A DNA stretch of 64,000 bases, from positions 1 through 64,000 of the forward strand of contig VSOZ01000001.1 in assembly GCA_009775095.1 (NCBI GenBank). The letters run 5' to 3'. The DNA is from Muribaculum sp. GTDB taxonomy: Bacteria; Bacteroidota; Bacteroidia; Bacteroidales; Muribaculaceae. The position numbers were made by a program, and so were the translations under genes. Position 1 is the stretch's first letter. Each line of letters opens with the position of its first letter. Shown one piece after another: positions 56,020 through 64,000 of this stretch. Under the pieces are notes generated by a model that worked only from the letters and a program-made list of their open reading frames with translations, was not told the DNA's origin and did no database searches.

Positions 56020-58728
56020 ATGACCCTATACATCATTTTATGTTTTGTCGCTTTGTGCGCTGGTATGGCCTTGTCGGTTTATGCGTTCGGTACGGGCGGC
56101 AAGCGCAAGAGAATCTTTCAGGACATCTATTTCTCGGCGGAGGAAACGGACGGTGTGGGTGTGCTGTATACCAAGACCGGCGAATACTCCGCCGTACTTA
56201 AGATAGAGAATCCGGTACAGAAATATTCGGCGGACATTGACAGTTACTACGACTTCACGCACCTGTTCACCGCCCTTGCGCAGACGTTGGGCGAAGGGTA
56301 CGCCATCCACAAGCAAGACATCTTCGTCCGGAAACAGTTTGCAAGCGAACCGGCTGACGGACAGGAGTTCCTGTCTTCATCCTATTTCCGTTATTTCAAG
56401 GGACGTCCCTACACGGACAGCCTTTGCTACCTGACCATCACGCAAGAGGCGAAGAAAAGCCGTCTGTTCTCGTTCGATAGCAAAAAGTGGCGCGACTTCC
56501 TTGTGAAAATCCGCAAAGTACACGACCAGTTGCGTGACGGCGGCGTACAGGCCAGATTCCTGAACAAAGCCGAAGCGAGCGAGTACGTCGATCGTTACTT
56601 CGCCATGAACTTCAAAGACCGCACCGTGTCGATGACGAACTTCAAGGCGGACGATGAAACCGTGTCGATGGGCGACAAACGCTGCAAGGTGTATAGCCTC
56701 GTGGACGTGGACTGTGCAGCACTGCCCTCACTGGTACGTCCGTACACGAATATCGAGGTCAACAACACGGAAATGCCTGTCGATTTGGTGTCGGTGGTGG
56801 ACAGCATCCCGAACGCCGAGACGGTAGTCTATAACCAAATCATCTTCCTGCCCAACCAGAAGCGTGAGTTGTCGCTGCTCGACAAAAAGAAGAACCGCCA
56901 CGCGAGCATTCCCAATCCGAACAACCAGATGGCTGTCGAGGACATCAAGCGTGTACAAGAAGTCATCGCCCGTGAGAGCAAGCAACTGGTATATACACAC
57001 TTCAACATGGTGGTGGCCGTGTCTGCCGGTGCAGACCTGCAAAAGTGTACGAACCATCTGGAAAACGCATTCGGACGCATGGGCATCCATATCAGCAAGC
57101 GGGCGTACAACCAACTGGAGCTGTTCGTCGGTTCGTTTCCGGGCAACTGCTACACGCTCAATGAGGAATACGACCGTTTCCTGACCCTTTCCGATGCGGC
57201 GATGTGCCTGATGTACAAGGAGCGTGTGCTGCACAGTGAGGAAACACCGCTGAAGATTTACTACACCGACCGTCAGGGCGTGCCGGTGGCTATCGACATC
57301 ACGGGAAAAGAGGGAAAGAATAAACTGACTGATAATTCCAATTTTTTCTGTTTGGGGCCATCGGGTAGTGGCAAGAGCTTTCATATCAACTCGGTCGTGC
57401 GCCAGCTCCATGAGCAGGGAACGGATGTGGTCATGGTCGATACGGGAAACTCATACGAGGGACTGTGCGAGTATCTGGGCGGCAAGTATATCTCCTATAC
57501 CGAGGAACGGCCTATCACGATGAATCCGTTTCGCATCAACCGGGAGGAATACAACATCGAGAAGATAGACTTCCTCAAGAACCTTATCCTGATGATTTGG
57601 AAAGGGGCGGACAGCCAGATTCCCGAAATCGAGTTCCGCATTGTCGAGCAGATAATCATAGACTACTATGATGCCTATTTCAACGGATTTACAAGATACA
57701 CCGACGAGCAACGGGAGGTACTGCTGAAAAACCTGTTTGCGGCGGCCAGCCGAAAGAACCCAAACAAACCACCCAGAGAGGTGGATGAGATGGTGCGCAA
57801 ACAGATAGAGGTGCTTGAGGCACGGCGGGCGGCTCTCAAAGTGTCGGAACTGAACTTCAACTCATTCTTTGACTACTCATTCGACCGTCTGGAGCAGATC
57901 TGCACCGAAAATGACATCACGACAATCAGCTACTCGACCTATTCGACCATGCTGCAGCCGTTCTACAAGGGAGGCGCGTATGAGAAGATTCTCAATGAGA
58001 ATGTGGATTCTGCACTGTTTGACGAGACATTCATCGTCTTCGAGGTGGATGCCATCAAAGAGAACAAGAAACTGTTTCCCATTGTCACACTGATTATTAT
58101 GGACGTATTCCTGCAGAAAATGCGCATCAAGAAGAACCGCAAAGTCCTTGTCATCGAAGAGGCGTGGAAGGCCATTGCCAGCCCGCTCATGGCGGAATAC
58201 ATCAAGTTCATGTACAAGACCGCCCGTAAATTCTGGGCTTCTGTCGGTGTGGTGACGCAGGAGATACAGGACATCATCGGCAGTGAAATCGTGAAGGAGG
58301 CCATCATCAACAACTCGGACGTGGTGATGTTGCTCGACCAGAGCAAATTCAAGGAACGCTTCGATGAAATCCGAAAGATTCTTGGTCTGACCGAGGTGGA
58401 TTGCAAGAAGATATTTACCATCAACCGCTTGGAGAACAAGGAGGGGCGCAGCTTCTTCCGCGAAGTGTTTATCCGCCGGGGGACGACCAGCGGCGTGTAC
58501 GGCGTGGAAGAGCCGCACGAGTGCTACATGACCTACACGACCGAACGGGCGGAAAAGGAGGCACTGAAGCTTTACAAGAAGGAACTTCGGTGCAACCACC
58601 AGGAAGCTATCGAGGCATATTGCCGGGACTGGGATGCCAGCGGTATCGGGAAGTCCCTGCCTTTCGCACAGAAAGTAAACGAGACGGGGCATGTGCTCAA
58701 CCTCCGTCCCGCACATGAATCCAAATAA
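56020..58728 (+). CDS. traG: TraG-type conjugation ATPase (VirB4-like)
   Basis: A 902-residue protein. One N-terminal membrane segment (ILCFVALCAGMALSVYAF) precedes the VirB4 N-terminal domain and a C-terminal AAA domain with Walker A GPSGSGKS (about residue 446) and Walker B KVLVIEEAWKAI (about 707). It powers assembly and substrate transfer of the type IV secretion channel. The family name TraG follows CTnDOT usage. It is followed 11 bases later by the 848-residue protein. Confidence 0.94.
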   Translation: MTLYIILCFVALCAGMALSVYAFGTGGKRKRIFQDIYFSAEETDGVGVLYTKTGEYSAVLKIENPVQKYSADIDSYYDFTHLFTALAQTLGEGYAIHKQDIFVRKQFASEPADGQEFLSSSYFRYFKGRPYTDSLCYLTITQEAKKSRLFSFDSKKWRDFLVKIRKVHDQLRDGGVQARFLNKAEASEYVDRYFAMNFKDRTVSMTNFKADDETVSMGDKRCKVYSLVDVDCAALPSLVRPYTNIEVNNTEMPVDLVSVVDSIPNAETVVYNQIIFLPNQKRELSLLDKKKNRHASIPNPNNQMAVEDIKRVQEVIARESKQLVYTHFNMVVAVSAGADLQKCTNHLENAFGRMGIHISKRAYNQLELFVGSFPGNCYTLNEEYDRFLTLSDAAMCLMYKERVLHSEETPLKIYYTDRQGVPVAIDITGKEGKNKLTDNSNFFCLGPSGSGKSFHINSVVRQLHEQGTDVVMVDTGNSYEGLCEYLGGKYISYTEERPITMNPFRINREEYNIEKIDFLKNLILMIWKGADSQIPEIEFRIVEQIIIDYYDAYFNGFTRYTDEQREVLLKNLFAAASRKNPNKPPREVDEMVRKQIEVLEARRAALKVSELNFNSFFDYSFDRLEQICTENDITTISYSTYSTMLQPFYKGGAYEKILNENVDSALFDETFIVFEVDAIKENKKLFPIVTLIIMDVFLQKMRIKKNRKVLVIEEAWKAIASPLMAEYIKFMYKTARKFWASVGVVTQEIQDIIGSEIVKEAIINNSDVVMLLDQSKFKERFDEIRKILGLTEVDCKKIFTINRLENKEGRSFFREVFIRRGTTSGVYGVEEPHECYMTYTTERAEKEALKLYKKELRCNHQEAIEAYCRDWDASGIGKSLPFAQKVNETGHVLNLRPAHESK

Positions 58729-58739
58729 GCATTGCAGCC

Positions 58740-61286
58740 ATGAAACGACTACTCCTTATCCTGACCATCGCCTCGGTCGCACTCTGCCAGACGGTTCACG
58801 CCCAGTATTACAGCGTGAACTACGACACCCGTACCGTTGCGGTGATGGTGGCCGCTTTCGGTACGGAAGCGGTCGCCGAAGGGTACTACCGGGAGCAGGT
58901 CGATGACATCCTCAAGCACTACACGGCAGCGGAGGTCGCTACCGCCGGGATATTCGCCGCCAAGTTCTTGGAGCATAAAGCCCTGAGCGACCTCGGCATC
59001 TGGAACAGCCGCACGGAAAACTACTACTACCAGCGCATCTACCGGATGGTGGCGGAGAAAATCATGCCCAAGATATGGGTGGTGGCGAAGCAGATGCTCC
59101 ATTCGCCGCAGACGGCTATCTACTGGGGCAGTTACCTGATGAAAGTCTGCGATGATACCAAAAGCCTGTGTATGCAGTTCGAGAGCGTGGTGACCAACAG
59201 CACGCTGACCTTTTCGGACATCGCCTTTCTCGAAATCAATCCGGAGATTGCCCCCTTGCTGAAGCTATCCGAAACGGGAAACATCGACTGGCAGCGGATG
59301 ATGGACAACTTCGCCCGCATACCGGGCAACTTCACGCACGAGAATCTGAGAAGCGACCTCGACAACCTTTATAACACGGGTGTCGGTCTTGCAACGGCTG
59401 GCATTGCCAATCTCGGTGACGCCCTGTTGCAAAGCAGCTCGTTCCATGACCTGCTGGGCGGAAAGGTTGAAGAAATCGGCAACCTGTATGAACACTACGG
59501 GAGTCTATTCGAGCAGGCGGAACATGACATCGGCGGCCTGCTGATTGACATGGTGGGTGGTCCGGATAACGTAGCCGGTCTGTTCAACTTCAGCAACTAC
59601 AATCTTACGGCGTGGATGACCGACTACCTGGACGAAGCGATGGGGAACTATTACACGCAGCGGTGGTACATTGCCCGGCGTGACCAAGGGAGCGTATCGC
59701 TGTGCGACTACTATCCTCCGACGGACGACAACAGCATCCTGAACGGGGGCGCATGGGTGCGGTTCAACACGAGCGACCCGAATTTCTATCCCAACGCCTC
59801 GCAACGGGAACAGGTACTTGCCAATTCGGAAGGATATGCCGGCTGGTCGAGAAGCCGCGTGCGACAGTTGAACGACCAGAACGACGGGTTCAACTACAGC
59901 ATCAACTATTGGATGAGTGCTTACATCATCAGCAAGAAAAACAAGCAGACCAAAAAGGCATACGCATACGAAATCCATGTGAGCAAAAGCTGGAACAAAG
60001 AAGAGGTCGTCTATGAGGAAGTCTTCGATTCCTACTCGATGGACTTGAACACGTTTCGGGCGCAACTGAATGTCCGGCTTGCGGAGTTCAACGAAAACGA
60101 GGACGGCTACACCTATTATATATCTTCCGGTGCGCGGAACTATTACCAAGCAACGGACGCCGCCAAATTGAAGGGATGCGAGAGCGTGACCATCAGCGTG
60201 ACCTGTTCCGACGGGGTTACGCTCGGACAAGGTTCGACACAGTACAAGTGCCGTAAATGCGGTAGTTCGTTGAACGCCCATACCAAGGAGTGCGCCATGC
60301 AGACCTCGGTGACGGAAAATAACCTCGACCTTTCGGAACTGGATGCGCTGTTGAATGAGGCGAACAGTCAGGTCGCCAATCTTGAAGCACGAATCGGGAC
60401 ATTGGAAAACGAGAACGCTGTCCTGCTGAAAAAAATCAGTACGGCAAGCATCGAGGATGCGGCGGCCTACCGTCAACAGTACAACGCAAACAAGACGGAG
60501 ACAGACCGTCTGAAAGGCGAACTCGCGGAGTGGAAAAAGAAACAGTCCGACTATACCCAAGCGAAATCGGAAGCCGCAGACGACAACAGCGTGGCGACGG
60601 ACGACTATTACCGCATCCCTGCCATCATGCACGACTGCAAGGCGGCATACGGTCTTACTTGGCAGGACGGCGGAGCATGGAACGGCTACTCGTATGTACG
60701 CAAGGCGGCCATGCCGAACATCAACGGCATCATCACATTCAAGGCTGCGGTCTCCATTGCCCGTAAGCCGAAATATTTTCTCGGCATAAAAATACACCGT
60801 GCCATTATCCAAATCAAGTGGGAACTCACCTCGGCTTATACGGACACGCACGTCGCCGACGTGCTGACCCTTGATCCGGGACTTTCGGATGCGGAAAAGG
60901 CCAAACTGGTAAACGACCGGATAGCCGAAATCGCCCGTGAGCATCCGTCCTGTAAAATCACGACGGAATACGCCCGCAGCGCACCGACGGAGGAAACGCC
61001 ATCAGGCGACGTGTACCATCTGCTGTGGTCGAGCGACCGCCTTGAGATAGCGCGAGAGGTGGACAGCAGAATCACCAAGATATATGCCGACTTGGTATCG
61101 CTGGAAAAGATGATGCACTACAAACGGAGCATCCTTGACGTGATGAAGGATGTGCTGCCCGGACTGGACACGGACGAAGGCCGCAGGCTGACACTCGTGG
61201 AGGAATGCCATGACCGCTGGGTGGAGAACGCACGGACACTCCGAAACGGAAATAACAGAAATGGCGGAAAGGAGGTGCGGCCATGA
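58740..61286 (+). CDS. Large exported conjugation protein, unrecognised (848 residues)
   Basis: The signal peptide is MKRLLLILTIASVALCQTVHA. The first ~250 residues, ending near the amphipathic GGLLIDMVGGPDNV, are helical; then a Trp/Tyr-rich segment (about 290-410), a Cys cluster CRKCGSSLNAHTKEC (about 502-516) that could bind zinc, a coiled coil (about 530-610) and a C-terminal domain with AHVADVL-type helices. I do not know the family. The middle of classic CTnDOT operons (traH, traI) has no protein of this size here. It overlaps the next gene by four bases, so it is part of the transfer operon and probably a periplasmic piece of the channel. Confidence 0.7.
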   Translation: MKRLLLILTIASVALCQTVHAQYYSVNYDTRTVAVMVAAFGTEAVAEGYYREQVDDILKHYTAAEVATAGIFAAKFLEHKALSDLGIWNSRTENYYYQRIYRMVAEKIMPKIWVVAKQMLHSPQTAIYWGSYLMKVCDDTKSLCMQFESVVTNSTLTFSDIAFLEINPEIAPLLKLSETGNIDWQRMMDNFARIPGNFTHENLRSDLDNLYNTGVGLATAGIANLGDALLQSSSFHDLLGGKVEEIGNLYEHYGSLFEQAEHDIGGLLIDMVGGPDNVAGLFNFSNYNLTAWMTDYLDEAMGNYYTQRWYIARRDQGSVSLCDYYPPTDDNSILNGGAWVRFNTSDPNFYPNASQREQVLANSEGYAGWSRSRVRQLNDQNDGFNYSINYWMSAYIISKKNKQTKKAYAYEIHVSKSWNKEEVVYEEVFDSYSMDLNTFRAQLNVRLAEFNENEDGYTYYISSGARNYYQATDAAKLKGCESVTISVTCSDGVTLGQGSTQYKCRKCGSSLNAHTKECAMQTSVTENNLDLSELDALLNEANSQVANLEARIGTLENENAVLLKKISTASIEDAAAYRQQYNANKTETDRLKGELAEWKKKQSDYTQAKSEAADDNSVATDDYYRIPAIMHDCKAAYGLTWQDGGAWNGYSYVRKAAMPNINGIITFKAAVSIARKPKYFLGIKIHRAIIQIKWELTSAYTDTHVADVLTLDPGLSDAEKAKLVNDRIAEIAREHPSCKITTEYARSAPTEETPSGDVYHLLWSSDRLEIAREVDSRITKIYADLVSLEKMMHYKRSILDVMKDVLPGLDTDEGRRLTLVEECHDRWVENARTLRNGNNRNGGKEVRP

Positions 61287-62008
61287 AACGAACCATACGG
61301 ATAGCCCTCGTGCTGTTCGCCCTGCTGCCCGGTATCGCCAAGGCGCAGTGGACTTTCGATATAGTCTCCGTCGAAGCCTACATCAACGACCACAAGAAGC
61401 AGCGCAGTCTGCTGTTGGCCCGCAGTACCTTGGAGTACAGCAACAAACTGTTGCACGAGTACAGCAGTAAGGAAGTCGGGAGCTATAAAGAACTGAATAT
61501 CGACCTTGACCGGTACACCCGTGCGTTCGATGTTATCGACGTCATGTACCAGTCGTTGCGCACGGTGCTGAACGTCAAGAATACCTACACATCGGTCAGC
61601 GACCGTATCGGCGACTATAAATCATTGTTGGAGGATTTCAATGCGAAGATCTTGAAACGGGGACGCATCGAATCCGCAGATACCCTGATTATCTCCATCA
61701 ATGCGAGGGGGCTGAGGGCGATTGCCCGTGAGGGGGAACAGCTCTACAAGTCCGTGAGTGACCTCGTACTGTATGCCACCGGAGCGGCAGCCTGCTCGAC
61801 CTCCGACCTGCTGATGGTGTTGGAGGCCATCAACCGCTCATTGGACAACATCGAGCGGCATCTGAACCGTGCGTATTTCGAGACATGGCGGTATATACAG
61901 GTGCGTATCGGCTATTGGAAGGCAAAGGTATATCGCTCCCGTACCACGCGGGAGATTCTCGATGACGCCTTCGGGCGTTGGCGCGGAGCCGGAAGACTGG
62001 ATTATTAA
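61283..62008 (+). CDS. Exported helical conjugation protein (TraI/DUF4141-like position)
   Basis: A 241-residue protein with a signal peptide (ending at IAKAQ). The rest is almost entirely helical with regular heptads (SLLLARSTLEYSNKLLHEYSSKEVGSYKELNIDLDRY) and a conserved-looking basic end (YFETWRYIQVRIGYWKAKVYRS). It takes the place of TraI (DUF4141) before TraJ, but similarity is not clear. It overlaps the upstream gene by ATGA. Confidence 0.68.
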   Translation: MKRTIRIALVLFALLPGIAKAQWTFDIVSVEAYINDHKKQRSLLLARSTLEYSNKLLHEYSSKEVGSYKELNIDLDRYTRAFDVIDVMYQSLRTVLNVKNTYTSVSDRIGDYKSLLEDFNAKILKRGRIESADTLIISINARGLRAIAREGEQLYKSVSDLVLYATGAAACSTSDLLMVLEAINRSLDNIERHLNRAYFETWRYIQVRIGYWKAKVYRSRTTREILDDAFGRWRGAGRLDY

Positions 62009-62026
62009 CGACAAAAAGAGAAGAAT

Positions 62027-62788
62027 ATGAACAGAAAACTTTTACTCATGGCGGTGGCGGTCACCATAACGACAGCCGTACACGCACAGTATGTAACGTA
62101 CAACCATGATTCGCCGAAGCAGAATCAGGTAACGGTCATGGAAACGGGTACGGGCGCACTCTCGCCCGACCTCTATTATTCCGTGCTGCATAACAGGTAC
62201 AAGAAGTCGGCGGCGGCCAAAAACAAGCTCTCGTTCCGCACGCTTGCCGGTATCAATCTCTACAACCAGGTGGACGAAGCGGAAGCCATTGATTCGGCTT
62301 TGGTCAAGCGGGCGAAGGTCGAGGCGTTGAACGTCGCCGACCGGCAGGTGGACATTGCATGGCTCGCCGAGGGCGATAAGGTCAGCGGACAGATGGAACG
62401 GTTCCGGCGCAACATCGACCGTATTCTTCTGTCCGGCGGCACTCCGGCTGACAAAGAACGATGGACGGAATACTACCATGTCTATCAGTGTGCCATCGAC
62501 GCTACGAAAAACGCCTATATGCCTAATGCCCAGCGAAAGAAGGAGTACCTGCGCATTTACGAGGACGTGGCACGGCAGAACGAGATTTTAGTGGGCTACC
62601 TTGCCAAGCGTCAGAACGCAACGGCAACGAGCGCACTGCTGAACGCAACGGACAACCGTACCCTGCATAAGGGTGGCATTGTCCGTAATGCCATGAGCCG
62701 GTGGCAGGAATCACGCCTTGCGGTGCGTGGCTCGCAATCGGGCGGAAACGGCGAAGATGACAACGAGAGTGTAAACAGAGGGAAATAA
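62027..62788 (+). CDS. Exported conjugation protein (DUF5045-like)
   Basis: A 253-residue protein with a signal peptide (ending AVHAQ), then YVTYNHDSPKQNQVTVMETGTGALSPDLYY and a long helical body with regular acidic/basic heptads, and a Gly/Asn-rich C terminus. The opening motif is that of the DUF5045 family found before TraJ in some Bacteroidetes elements. It probably is periplasmic. The gap of 18 bases to the upstream gene supports co-transcription. Confidence 0.68.
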   Translation: MNRKLLLMAVAVTITTAVHAQYVTYNHDSPKQNQVTVMETGTGALSPDLYYSVLHNRYKKSAAAKNKLSFRTLAGINLYNQVDEAEAIDSALVKRAKVEALNVADRQVDIAWLAEGDKVSGQMERFRRNIDRILLSGGTPADKERWTEYYHVYQCAIDATKNAYMPNAQRKKEYLRIYEDVARQNEILVGYLAKRQNATATSALLNATDNRTLHKGGIVRNAMSRWQESRLAVRGSQSGGNGEDDNESVNRGK

Positions 62789-62800
62789 AAAGACAGGGCT

Positions 62801-63934
62801 ATGGCAAACGGAGATATACTTTCGGATTTCGGCATCAACCTGTTGGAGGAGGAAATAGATGATGTCATCTTTCAGACCAACGAGTTCTTGACGGACGCCA
62901 CCTTTACGGGGGCGCAGGGACCGTTCTGGTGGATATTGCAGATGTGCATGGCACTCGCGGCACTGTTCTCCATCGTCATGGCGGCAGGTATCGCCTACAA
63001 GATGATGGTAAAGCACGAGCCGTTGGACGTTATGAAGCTGTTTAGGCCGCTTGCCGTGTCGATTATCATCTGCTGGTGGTATCCGCCTGCGGACACGGGT
63101 ATGGCGGGCAGCCGGAACAACTGGTGTTTTCTGGACTTTCTGTCCTACATCCCGAATTGCATCGGGTCGTACACCCATGACTTGTACGAAGCTGAAGCTT
63201 CACAGATATCGGACAGGTTCGAGGAAGTTCAACAGCTCATCCATGTGCGTGACACGATGTACACGAACCTGCAGGCGCAGGCGGATGTCGCCCACACGGG
63301 CACATCCGATCCCAATCTGATAGAGGCGACAATGGAGCAGACCGGCGTGGACGAAGTGACGAGCATGGAAAAGGATGCGGCGAAGTTGTGGTTCACATCT
63401 TTGACGGCAGGTGTCATCGTGGGGATAGACAAAATCATCATGTTGATTGCCCTCGTGGTGTTCCGAATCGGTTGGTGGGCGACGATTTACTGCCAACAAA
63501 TCCTGTTGGGAATGCTGACGATTTTCGGACCGATACAGTGGGCGTTCAGTATCCTGCCGAAATGGGAAGGTGCTTGGGCGAAGTGGCTGACACGCTATCT
63601 GACGGTGCATTTCTACGGGGCGATGCTCTACTTCGTGGGCTTCTATGTGCTGCTGCTTTTTGACATTGTATTATGTATCCAAATCGAGAACCTGACGGCG
63701 ATAACCGCCAGCGAGCAGACGATGGCCGCCTACCTGCAAAACTCGTTCTTCTCGGCAGGCTACCTGATGGCGGCTTCGATTGTAGCCCTCAAGTGCCTGA
63801 ACCTTGTTCCGGACTTGGCGGCATGGATGATACCGGAGGGCGACACGGCATTCTCTACCCGAAACTTCGGCGAGGGCGTGGCACAGCAGGCGAAGATGAC
63901 GGCAACCGGAGGGTTGGGCGGCATCATGAGATAA
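62801..63934 (+). CDS. traJ: TraJ-type conjugation membrane protein
   Basis: A 377-residue polytopic protein with about seven helices: after a short lead-in, WWILQMCMALAALFSIVMAAGIAYKMM, a conserved-looking KHEPLDVMKLFRPLAVSIIICWWYP, a large soluble loop (about 120-195), then GVIVGIDKIIMLIALVVFRIGWW, and a C-terminal helical pair. This is the TraJ layout (VirB6-like) of Bacteroides conjugative transposons. The next start codon (traK) lies 41 bases on. Confidence 0.88.
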   Translation: MANGDILSDFGINLLEEEIDDVIFQTNEFLTDATFTGAQGPFWWILQMCMALAALFSIVMAAGIAYKMMVKHEPLDVMKLFRPLAVSIIICWWYPPADTGMAGSRNNWCFLDFLSYIPNCIGSYTHDLYEAEASQISDRFEEVQQLIHVRDTMYTNLQAQADVAHTGTSDPNLIEATMEQTGVDEVTSMEKDAAKLWFTSLTAGVIVGIDKIIMLIALVVFRIGWWATIYCQQILLGMLTIFGPIQWAFSILPKWEGAWAKWLTRYLTVHFYGAMLYFVGFYVLLLFDIVLCIQIENLTAITASEQTMAAYLQNSFFSAGYLMAASIVALKCLNLVPDLAAWMIPEGDTAFSTRNFGEGVAQQAKMTATGGLGGIMR

Positions 63935-63975
63935 TCCGCAAAAGATAATATAAACCCAATAAAAATCATAACAAC

Positions 63976-64000
63976 ATGAAATTGCAAGAGAAAATCAAAA
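63976..64000 (+). CDS. Start of TraK-like gene (cut by the window edge)
   Basis: ATG at 63976 begins MKLQEKIK, 41 bases after traJ. In this operon type TraK follows TraJ and starts with a short amphipathic Lys/Gln/Glu-rich segment. Only eight codons are visible, so the name rests on position. Confidence 0.5.

Noticed and set aside
57877..58716. A 279-codon minus-strand frame
   Set aside because: It is antisense to the 3' part of traG and has only shadow-like composition.
59505..60944. A 479-codon open frame on the minus strand
   Set aside because: It lies wholly opposite the 848-residue transfer gene, has no signal, motif or promoter, and its composition (Val/Arg/His-rich) is that of an antisense shadow in GC-richer DNA.

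Overview
The window looks like a chromosome segment of a Bacteroidales bacterium, most likely a gut Muribaculaceae-type organism. The support is a type IX secretion cluster (PorT, PorP, GldK, GldL, GldM, GldN), a methylmalonyl-CoA decarboxylase operon, the order rpsU - xer - hpf, SusC-like TonB receptors, Bacteroidetes promoters (TTG, about 20 nt, TAnnTTTG), and a CTnDOT-type conjugation module. Assignment below family is inference.

Layout. 1-4.95 kb: the right part of a Mu-type transposable element, AT-rich and all on the plus strand: transposase (cut by the window edge), MuB-like ATPase, a small unknown, a GemA/gp16-like protein, a prohead protease and a major capsid protein. It stops right after the capsid gene with a terminator, an inverted repeat and a possible element end. 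No portal, terminase or tail genes are present. 5-9.4 kb: two minus-strand proteins with phospholipase D-type motifs (one fused to ORF6N), a PepSY-like secreted protein, an unknown protein and an SGNH esterase, with palindromic intergenic repeats. 9.46-16.2 kb: tRNA-Asp and the six-gene type IX secretion operon. 16.2-19.3 kb: a short-chain dehydrogenase, then an AAA/DUF4143 ATPase that has three regularly spaced 19-bp repeats upstream and lies between two related ~50-bp direct repeats, then an orphan minimal nucleotidyltransferase. 19.4-22.5 kb: a TPP riboswitch controlling a TonB receptor and a PnuC-type carrier, a thiamine uptake unit. 22.5-23.8 kb: a REP/RAYT locus in which an autonomous transposase-bearing unit sits in tandem with an internally deleted copy. 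23.9-31.4 kb: a winged-helix protein, a DUF362 lipoprotein, a TonB receptor, and two consecutive DUF3857 proteins, of which only the first keeps a transglutaminase triad. 31.4-32.1 kb: a hairpin-rich gene-free stretch sharing an ordered repeat with 6.1-6.3 kb. 32.1-45.1 kb: housekeeping genes (hpf, xer, rpsU, a zinc-ribbon protein, NIF3-like, aspS, the mmd/oad operon, dnaK). 45.4 kb: a CAU-anticodon tRNA, then a GH78 rhamnosidase.

From 49.4 kb to the right edge lies the left part of an integrative conjugative element: tyrosine integrase, an unknown gene with an apparent one-base frameshift, an excisionase-like protein, a RepA-like ATPase, a CHC2/Toprim primase-like protein, then a type IV secretion operon (TraD-like, two tandem TraE-type proteins, TraF, TraG ATPase, three exported or envelope proteins, TraJ, start of TraK). 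Relaxase and coupling protein are not seen and presumably lie outside the window.

The best candidates for something undescribed are the transposition-plus-capsid mini-element at the left edge, the autonomous/deleted RAYT pair, and the repeat-flanked ATPase locus. All calls come from reading the sequence; no database search was run.
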